Origin: MGIIa-K1 sp964577145
GTDB lineage: Archaea > Thermoplasmatota > Poseidoniia > Poseidoniales > Poseidoniaceae
Length of the DNA: 30,869 nt
Reading direction: 5' to 3'
Assembly: GCA_964577145.1 (NCBI GenBank)
Contig: CAZNXM010000022.1
Coordinates: 1 to 30,869, forward strand
Positions 26,091 to 30,869 of this stretch are shown here, piece by piece. A program made the translations under genes and the position numbers. Every line of letters begins with the position of its first letter. The first letter of the stretch is position 1. Under the pieces are notes generated by a model. It was not told where the DNA came from, searched no databases, and worked only from the letters and a program-made list of their open reading frames with translations.

Positions 26091-26324
26091 ATGGCAGTCG
26101 GATATGTTCTGATTAACGTGACCCCGGGTGAAGAGTATGATGCCTATCAGGCCATCAAAGAACTCGATAATGTAGTAGACACAACACTTCTTTTCGGTGA
26201 TTATGATATCATTGTCAAACTCGAGGCGGATTCGCTCTCTACTATTGCGGCAACAGTGGTTGATACAATTCGCCAAGTGGGCGGAGTTCTCGACACGAAA
26301 ACTCTTGCAGGCGCCGAATTGTGA
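26091..26324 (+). CDS. Stand-alone Lrp/AsnC ligand-binding (RAM) domain protein
   Basis: The predicted protein is 77 aa and matches the C-terminal ligand-binding domain of Lrp/AsnC regulators: GYVLINVTPGEEYDAYQAI, then VVDTTLLFGDYDIIVKLEA and the last helix before a conserved TKTLAG end. No helix-turn-helix precedes it. The frame stays open back to 25980, but that stretch overlaps the surface-protein gene and has no HTH likeness, so ATG 26091, 37 nt after the surface-protein stop, is the best start. Such single-domain proteins form octamers or mix with full-length Lrp proteins and sense amino acids. The same strand and short gap suggest co-transcription or read-through from the surface gene. 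Its ligand is unknown. Confidence 0.8.
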   Translation: MAVGYVLINVTPGEEYDAYQAIKELDNVVDTTLLFGDYDIIVKLEADSLSTIAATVVDTIRQVGGVLDTKTLAGAEL

Positions 26325-26373
26325 ATAGAATTCCATTCGTTATACTGCGCCTATGCGGGCCTCGAAAGAGCCA

Positions 26374-26397
26374 ACTGCGGCCAATATGTGGCGCAGT
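26374..26397 (+). other. Stem-loop between the Lrp-like gene and MC1
   Basis: The arms ACTGCG and CGCAGT pair, and an inner CCA/TGG pairing continues them past one bulged G, giving a 9-bp stem with an ATATG loop. It lies 50 nt after the Lrp-like stop and 24 nt before the MC1 TATA box. It could be a terminator, an operator for MC1 or a processed 3' UTR structure. Confidence 0.4.
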
Positions 26398-26420
26398 AAC
26401 ACGGTTTGACGGGCGAATCC

Positions 26421-26455
26421 TTATAACCTTCTGATGTCCGTACCCTGTCTGAGGT
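26421..26455 (+). promoter_or_regulatory. MC1 promoter and ribosome site
   Basis: A TATA box TTATAA at 26421-26426, preceded by a GCGAATCC stretch that may serve as BRE, puts the transcript start near 26448. GAGGT at 26451-26455 is a ribosome site 7 nt before ATG 26463. This is the clearest promoter in the window and suggests strong expression of MC1. Confidence 0.65.
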
Positions 26456-26462
26456 ACATAAT

Positions 26463-26726
26463 ATGGGTGAAAAGAAGTACTTCGTCCTCATGGAGGGCGG
26501 AAAAGACACCAGCCAGGTATTTGCGAGCAGACAACCCCGTGGAGCAGCACTCAAAGCTGCAACCCGCGGACATGAGAACATCCGCCTAAGAGAGCGCGGC
26601 ACAAAGCGTGTGCATGTGTTCACAGGATGGATCACAGAGGTTGACAAGCCAGCAAATGGCCCAGCATGGCTTCCTGACAAGATCAAGAAGGCAAATGTGA
26701 AGAAGAGCGGAATCGAGCATCTCTGA
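26463..26726 (+). CDS. MC1-family non-histone chromosomal protein
   Basis: Small basic archaeal chromatin protein that binds and sharply bends double-stranded DNA, first known from Methanosarcina. The 87 aa contain the whole family pattern: KKYFVLMEG at the first strand, SRQPRGAALKAATRG (helix), ENIRLRERGTKRVHVFTGW (central strands, the DNA-binding arm), and PANGPAWLPDKIKKANVKK (C-terminal loop with the conserved Pro-Ala-Trp). It stands alone with its own TATA box and ribosome site, and a hairpin overlaps its stop codon. I see no archaeal histone gene in the window. It is expected to be abundant and to organise the nucleoid. Confidence 0.93.
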   Translation: MGEKKYFVLMEGGKDTSQVFASRQPRGAALKAATRGHENIRLRERGTKRVHVFTGWITEVDKPANGPAWLPDKIKKANVKKSGIEHL

Positions 26727-26735
26727 TATTCAGAG
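26721..26735 (+). terminator. Hairpin over the MC1 stop codon
   Basis: Perfect inverted repeat CTCTGA-TAT-TCAGAG: 6-bp stem, 3-nt loop. It contains the MC1 TGA stop in its 5' arm. It may stabilise or end the MC1 mRNA. Confidence 0.35.
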
Positions 26736-26770
26736 TTCGAATTACTCAATTCACACCCGCAAGGGGCGCT

Positions 26771-26802
26771 GCCCACCGGGGTTCTTCGGAGCCCCGATGG
26801 GC
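26771..26802. terminator. Long hairpin with UUCG tetraloop between convergent MC1 and sdhB
   Basis: Thirteen pairs: an outer 5-bp stem (GCCCA/TGGGC), a C/A mismatch, then CGGGG pairing with CCCCG, a T-G wobble and TC/GA, closed by a C(TTCG)G tetraloop when read on the plus strand. It sits midway in the 106-nt gap between MC1 and the end of the sdh operon. A pyrimidine-rich stretch (ATTTCCTTTCTATTCG) follows on the plus side. It is likely a terminator or mRNA 3'-end structure for MC1, perhaps for both transcripts. Confidence 0.55.
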
Positions 26803-26832
26803 TACCAATTTCCTTTCTATTCGTTTATTGAT

Positions 26833-27588
26833 TCAATAGCGAACGTCTTGACGAGTTAATGTACGCCAGATTCGCTTTATCGGATCGTAGTAGCGGTCAA
26901 CCACACGTTCCTTCAGGGGAATGATTGCATTATCTGTGATGTTGATTCCTGCAGGGCACACATCAGTGCAGCACTTGGTAATGTTACAATAACCGATTCC
27001 GAACTCATTTTTGACTTCAGGAATACGGTCTTCTTGGTCCATTGGATGCATCTCAAAGTTAGCGAGCCGGACCATTGTTCGTGGCCCTCCAAATTCATCG
27101 AACTTACGATACTCCCTGAGTACGTGACATGTATCTTGACAGATGAAACACTCGATACACATTCTGAATTCCTGAGCCCTACTGGCCTCGAATTGAGAAA
27201 ATTCCCAATTCGGTTCTTCTGGGCCCTTAATCGGAACTACCGCTTCTGCCATCTCATAATTCCAAGATACATCGCTAACTAGGTCCTTAACATGAGGGAA
27301 GGCCTTCAATGGGCGAACTGTAATAATTTCATCATCAGGAGTCTCTTCGATGACGTCACTCATTCGAGTCATACACATCAAACGGGGCTTTCCGTTAATT
27401 TCTGCACTGCATGAGCCGCACTTTCCGGCTTTACAGTTCCAGCGGCATGATAGGTCAGCATCTTGCTCGTGTTGGATTCTGTGGATCGTATCGAGTAAAA
27501 CCATGCCCTCATCGAGTTCAAGTTCGTAATCTACCAATTCTCCTTCACCCTCTTCACCACGGAAAACCCTCATCTTGATTTCAGTCAT
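26833..27588 (-). CDS. sdhB: Succinate dehydrogenase / fumarate reductase iron-sulfur subunit
   Basis: Electron-transfer subunit of complex II, carrying electrons from the flavin of SdhA to the membrane quinone site. The ferredoxin-like N-domain binds the 2Fe-2S cluster through Cys52, Cys57, Cys60 and Cys72 (NCKAGKCGSC and PRLMCM); Cys48 is an extra nearby cysteine. The C-domain holds CIECFICQDTC (144-154) and then Cys201, Cys207 and Cys211 (ITKCCTDVCPAG), the spacing expected for the 4Fe-4S and 3Fe-4S clusters. The length (251 aa) is normal. It starts 2 nt after the sdhA stop and is the last gene of the operon. Confidence 0.95.
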   Translation of the reverse strand: MTEIKMRVFRGEEGEGELVDYELELDEGMVLLDTIHRIQHEQDADLSCRWNCKAGKCGSCSAEINGKPRLMCMTRMSDVIEETPDDEIITVRPLKAFPHVKDLVSDVSWNYEMAEAVVPIKGPEEPNWEFSQFEASRAQEFRMCIECFICQDTCHVLREYRKFDEFGGPRTMVRLANFEMHPMDQEDRIPEVKNEFGIGYCNITKCCTDVCPAGINITDNAIIPLKERVVDRYYDPIKRIWRTLTRQDVRY

Positions 27589-27590
27589 AT

Positions 27591-29414
27591 TCAGGCCTCC
27601 TTCTTTGAACGGTCAAGTAATTGTTCGAGTTCCTCAGGTGGTTGTTCGAGTTCCTCTTGTCGAATGGCAATCGAATCACCATCTTTGGAAATGACATTGG
27701 TAGTATGGCTCCACTTTCCAGTATCTGGAACTGGGAAGTCATCACGAGTATGTCCTCCTCTACTTTCGGTACGAGTTAGTGCAGCAAGTGTACAGGCGTG
27801 CGAGATATCTACCATATTCTTGAGGTCGAGAGCTTGATGCCAGCCTGAATTGTAAACCATGGATGGACCTGGCGATGTAGATGAAACACGTTCTTTGAAA
27901 TTTTCAAGTTCGGTGATAGCGGTTTTTAGATCAGCATCGGTACGGATGATTCCGACTTTAGCCTGCATCATATCACGTAGTTCGTCGTAGACTTTTCCAG
28001 GGTTTTCTCCACCCTCTCTTGAAAGCGGTTCGAGATTTTCGGCAATAGCAGATTCAACAGCTGCAGCATCGATAGTAGGTTGTGTCATACCTTCTGAACG
28101 CTTTGCTGCGTATTCGCCTGCACGCTTACCAAAGACGATGAGGTCGGAAAGTGAATTTCCTCCGAGTCTATTTGCACCGTGCAAACCACTTGCAACTTCA
28201 CCAGCGGCATAGAGGCCTGTGACAGTAGATTCCTGAGTTTCTGCATCAACTCTAACTCCGCCCATCACATAGTGAGCAGTTGGTCCAACTTCCATCGGCT
28301 CCTTGGTGATGTCAACACCTGCTAATTCCTTGAATTGGTGATGCATACTTGGAAGTTTAGCGATAATTTCTTCGGCGCTTCTTTGATTGGCAATGTCAAG
28401 ATATGCTCCGCCATGAGTCGAACCTCTTCCTTCTGCGACTTCTTTGTTAATCGCTTTGGCAACAACGTCACGAGTTAGTAATTCAGGAGGTCGGCGTACA
28501 CTTGCGATTTCGCCTGCTACAACTTGGCGAACCCATTCTGTAGCTTCTTCTTCAGTTTCTGCATGGTCTCCTTTGAACATATCAGGAACATTGTCGAACA
28601 TGAATCGTTCTCCTTCTGAGTTCTTGAGAACTCCACCTTCTCCACGTACACCTTCAGTAACAAGGATTCCACGCACTGAAGGTGGCCAGACCATACCTGT
28701 AGGATGGAATTGAACGAATTCCATATCGATTAATTCAGCACCAGCATTGAGAGCGAGTGCATGACCGTCTCCGGTATATTCCCATGAGCCACTACATACA
28801 GACCAGCAACGGGTAATTCCTCCGGTTGCGAGGATAATTGACTTGGCGGAGTAAGCGTGCATTGCTCCATCTACTCGATTGTATGCCACACATCCAGTAC
28901 AGGTCGAATCATCATCCTGTAGAAGGTGAGTGACCGTATATTCCATGAAGACATCCACTCCTGAGTGAATGCCTTTTTCTTGTAGAGTCCGGATAATCTC
29001 TAAGCCAGTTGAGTCACCAACGTGAGCGAGTCGAGGGTAAGTGTGGCCACCGAAATTACGTTGGTTGATTAGTCCCTTTGGCGTTCTATCGAATACTGCA
29101 CCCCACTGTTCGAGTTCACGAACTCGGTCAGCAGATTCTTTGGCATGGATTTGTGCCATGCGCCAATTATTGAGATATTTTCCACCCTTCATCGTGTCCT
29201 TGAAGTGTGTCTTCCAGCCATCACGGTCGTCAGCATTTCCAAGAGCAGCAGCAGCACCACCTTCGGCCATAACGGTGTGCGCTTTGCCCAGTAGCGATTT
29301 GCAGATGATTGCGGTATTTGCGCCTTCACGTGCGGCTTCAATAGCAGCACGAAGGCCAGCCCCGCCTGCTCCAATCACGATTACATCGTATTCGTGAGTC
29401 TCGTATTCGCTCAT
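27591..29414 (-). CDS. sdhA: Succinate dehydrogenase / fumarate reductase flavoprotein subunit
   Basis: Catalytic subunit of complex II, oxidising succinate to fumarate in the TCA cycle. The FAD-binding motif is VIVIGAGGAGLRAA (11-24). KAHTVMAEGG (44-53) supplies His46, the residue that carries covalent FAD in the family. HPTGM, TEGVRGEGG and HYVMGGVRVD match the substrate-binding and capping regions, and GANRLGGNSL the late FAD contact. At 607 aa it has the usual size. The last 30 residues contain a seven-residue duplication (EELEQPP/EELEQLL) that reflects a 15-nt direct repeat. Its stop lies 2 nt before the sdhB start and its start directly follows the sdhC stop, so the three genes are one tight operon. 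Confidence 0.96.
   Translation of the reverse strand: MSEYETHEYDVIVIGAGGAGLRAAIEAAREGANTAIICKSLLGKAHTVMAEGGAAAALGNADDRDGWKTHFKDTMKGGKYLNNWRMAQIHAKESADRVRELEQWGAVFDRTPKGLINQRNFGGHTYPRLAHVGDSTGLEIIRTLQEKGIHSGVDVFMEYTVTHLLQDDDSTCTGCVAYNRVDGAMHAYSAKSIILATGGITRCWSVCSGSWEYTGDGHALALNAGAELIDMEFVQFHPTGMVWPPSVRGILVTEGVRGEGGVLKNSEGERFMFDNVPDMFKGDHAETEEEATEWVRQVVAGEIASVRRPPELLTRDVVAKAINKEVAEGRGSTHGGAYLDIANQRSAEEIIAKLPSMHHQFKELAGVDITKEPMEVGPTAHYVMGGVRVDAETQESTVTGLYAAGEVASGLHGANRLGGNSLSDLIVFGKRAGEYAAKRSEGMTQPTIDAAAVESAIAENLEPLSREGGENPGKVYDELRDMMQAKVGIIRTDADLKTAITELENFKERVSSTSPGPSMVYNSGWHQALDLKNMVDISHACTLAALTRTESRGGHTRDDFPVPDTGKWSHTTNVISKDGDSIAIRQEELEQPPEELEQLLDRSKKEA
27621..27656 (-). repeat. 15-nt direct repeat in the sdhA 3' end
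   Basis: TTGTTCGAGTTCCTC occurs at 27621-27635 and again at 27642-27656, with a period of 21 nt. On the coding strand it gives EELEQ twice, a small in-frame heptad duplication near the SdhA C-terminus. Confidence 0.8.
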
Positions 29415-30269
29415 TCAGATACCTCCGAATAGAACGACATCTGTCCACCAGCCTTCTGTACAAGCATAGACATAGAAGTCGGTAAACATAACCCAGAATA
29501 GCGAATAAATCGCCCACTTATTGTGGCTCTTGTTGAGTTTAGTACAATTCTTCCAGCAAGCTTCTGCAATTGCTCCACCGCCATTTTTGAAGCGGTCTCG
29601 AATTCCACCGATTGCGTGACGGAAGGAATGGCACCCAAGGGTGTATCCTCCAAGTAAGATCACGTTGAGTAGCAGAACTAGTGTTCCTAATGAGACACCG
29701 AAGCTATCGGTGCTATTTCCATGAAATTGTGTTGCCATATACACATCATATGAAAGTACGAATAGATAAGCAACAGCGAGATACATGAAGTAACGATGTA
29801 GATTTTGGAATAGGAATAATCTGCGCTCTCCATTGTAATCTCCGAATGGTGTGCTTACTGCACAAGCAGCAGGGCTTGCCATCAGTGAGCGGTAGTATGC
29901 TTTGCGATAATAGTAGCAAGTGCCTCGGAATCCTGCGGGAATAATCAAGATGAACATTGCAGGACTCATCCACCAAAGGGATTCAGGAACCCATGAACCA
30001 AGCCCATCTTCGCCTGGGATAATCAGTGGGGAAAAGAGTGGTGAGAGAACATGACTTCCCTCAGATTCGATAGCCATGGTTTGAGTTCCGCCCGACATTC
30101 CAAAGTCGCTAAAAATCCAGAAATCAGCTTCCATGAACCCACGCCAAGTAGCGTATGCGGTTGCAAGTCCAAGATAAACTGCCATTGCCAGTGGGGACTT
30201 CCACCAAGCGTCAATACGCTCTGTTTTTCCAAATCCTCTATCCATTGGAAGATGCTTGGCTTCAACCAT
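29415..30269 (-). CDS. sdhC: Succinate dehydrogenase membrane anchor / cytochrome b subunit
   Basis: Membrane anchor that holds SdhAB and passes electrons to quinone. The 284 aa have five hydrophobic segments: about 26-44, 97-113, 157-178, 190-213 and 251-270. Candidate haem ligands are His158 in FQNLHRYF and His214/His218 in GCHSFRHAIGG. No separate SdhD follows, so this single larger subunit seems to replace the SdhC-SdhD pair, as in other one-subunit (five-helix, SdhC/FrdC type) complexes. The family was recognised mainly from operon position and helix/histidine pattern. The start is ATG 30269, 4 nt after a strong leader hairpin. It is the first gene of sdhC-A-B. Confidence 0.85.
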   Translation of the reverse strand: MVEAKHLPMDRGFGKTERIDAWWKSPLAMAVYLGLATAYATWRGFMEADFWIFSDFGMSGGTQTMAIESEGSHVLSPLFSPLIIPGEDGLGSWVPESLWWMSPAMFILIIPAGFRGTCYYYRKAYYRSLMASPAACAVSTPFGDYNGERRLFLFQNLHRYFMYLAVAYLFVLSYDVYMATQFHGNSTDSFGVSLGTLVLLLNVILLGGYTLGCHSFRHAIGGIRDRFKNGGGAIAEACWKNCTKLNKSHNKWAIYSLFWVMFTDFYVYACTEGWWTDVVLFGGI

Positions 30270-30273
30270 AGTT

Positions 30274-30290
30274 ACACCCCTACGGGGTGT
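30274..30290 (-). promoter_or_regulatory. GC-rich leader hairpin upstream of sdhC
   Basis: Perfect inverted repeat ACACCCC-TAC-GGGGTGT: a 7-bp stem and 3-nt loop, ending 4 nt before the sdhC ATG. It occupies the place where a ribosome site would lie. If the operon mRNA has a leader, the hairpin could control initiation; if it is leaderless, the repeat would be a DNA operator. Confidence 0.5.
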
Positions 30291-30351
30291 CCACAGACTT
30301 TAGGTTCTTGATGCTATCCTACTCAAATTGTGAAACAGAAGATGTGAATCA

Positions 30352-30369
30352 TGTGGGTACTTTCCCACA
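30352..30369. promoter_or_regulatory. Inverted repeat in the sdhC / small membrane protein intergenic region
   Basis: TGTGGG-TACTTT-CCCACA, a 6-bp dyad with 6-nt spacer, in the 147-nt divergent promoter region. The dyad length suits a dimeric regulator's operator. AT-rich TATA-like stretches follow on the plus side (around 30383-30392, about 27 nt before GTG 30417). No other gene lies in this gap. Confidence 0.35.
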
Positions 30370-30416
30370 ATAATTAGCATCAATAATCTTGTAAATGTGA
30401 TAACAATACCAGTTTT

Positions 30417-30866
30417 GTGAACGAAGAGAAAACGAGTCTTAAGTACAAGGCTGGTGCCGTATTTTTCATCGTCAATTCCTTCTTAATGGGTTATTTCACG
30501 CTCCTAATGGATTTTTATTCATTCCAATTTGGTGATCAGATAATATCCGTACCATTTCTCGTTCTGACAATTACGCATTTCTTTGGGGGTTGCGCAGCCT
30601 TATTCAATAATAAGGGAAAGGGAATGGCTGCGATATTTATTGCAAATATTCTAGTGTTAATGCTATTCATTATCTTCATTTTGATGCTTCTTTGGGGATA
30701 CTTCAACCACCCCTGCTATATCGATCCGGCAATTTGTGATGATGAACTAACTGACACACCTTTTTACTTGAAAGCAATTGGATTATTGGTGACAATATTT
30801 GCATTGATTACCTTCATGTCATGGCGAATGTATCGTTCGTCTGTGCCTACAACTGAGGTGCAATGA
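30417..30866 (+). CDS. Small polytopic membrane protein of unknown function
   Basis: The predicted protein is 149 aa, complete, ending 3 nt before the window edge. Four hydrophobic helices lie at about 12-32, 42-62, 69-93 and 115-135. The loop between helices 3 and 4 carries two cysteines (NHPCYIDPAICDD), and topology with the basic N-terminus inside puts the second and third loops on alternate sides; the cysteine loop could form a disulfide outside. I do not recognise the family. The start is GTG 30417, with a possible TATA box about 27 nt upstream suggesting a leaderless mRNA. It is divergent from sdhC. Confidence 0.7.
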   Translation: MNEEKTSLKYKAGAVFFIVNSFLMGYFTLLMDFYSFQFGDQIISVPFLVLTITHFFGGCAALFNNKGKGMAAIFIANILVLMLFIIFILMLLWGYFNHPCYIDPAICDDELTDTPFYLKAIGLLVTIFALITFMSWRMYRSSVPTTEVQ

Positions 30867-30869
30867 ATT

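Noticed and set aside
26730..26746. tRNA T-arm-like stretch (GAGTTCGAATTACTC) after MC1
   Set aside because: No matching acceptor, D or anticodon arms fit around it; it overlaps the MC1 3' hairpin.
1..30869. CRISPR array, IS element, prophage or genomic island
   Set aside because: No spaced direct repeats, transposase, integrase or terminal inverted repeats were seen, and gene content is core-like throughout.

Overview
The window reads as a densely packed archaeal chromosome segment, most likely from a marine planktonic euryarchaeon of the Marine Group II / Poseidoniales type. This placement is inference. The archaeal signs are an MC1 chromatin protein, an Hjc-like resolvase, a DacZ-type diadenylate cyclase, a Sec11-like signal peptidase, an Lhr helicase, a presenilin-like A22 protease and TATA-like promoters. 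Giant secreted proteins with one C-terminal membrane anchor and a charged tail, plus a SdhC-A-B operon, fit that group. I see no rRNA, tRNA, CRISPR array, insertion sequence or phage gene, and no gene-free stretch longer than about 150 bases.

Layout. 1-3678 (minus): A22-family intramembrane protease with a very large extracellular insertion, then serS, then the first 21 codons of a lipoprotein gene cut by the window edge. 3727-6345 (plus): folC, a dCMP-deaminase-like gene and a PI-PLC-like lipoprotein. 6342-14406 (minus): a giant surface protein followed by an Lhr helicase. 14545-15878 (plus): small membrane protein and signal peptidase I. 15879-16400 (minus): unknown protein. 16472-17932 (plus): site-2 protease. 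17907-18533 (minus): Hjc-like resolvase. 18616-19338 (plus): a protein with an RNase H/RuvC-like signature. 19325-20823 (minus): macro-domain gene overlapping dacZ by 4 nt. 20942-26324 (plus): second giant surface protein, in which a TIGR03790-like domain is interrupted by PA14, LamG and other beta modules, then a stand-alone Lrp/AsnC ligand-binding domain. 26463-26726 (plus): MC1. 26833-30269 (minus): sdhC-sdhA-sdhB. 30417-30866 (plus): small four-helix membrane protein.

Themes. The window is rich in cell-envelope biology: three different membrane-embedded or membrane-bound proteases (A22, S26 signal peptidase, M50 site-2), two giant anchored surface proteins and two lipoproteins. Other genes serve central functions: translation, folate, nucleotides, succinate oxidation, chromatin and recombination. 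The most interesting unexplained signals are the A22 protease with its roughly 410-residue ectodomain, the translationally coupled macro-domain/diadenylate cyclase pair, the interrupted TIGR03790 domain, and a recurring set of short GC-rich perfect hairpins, mostly with 3-nt loops, at the 5' ends of genes for membrane or secreted proteins.
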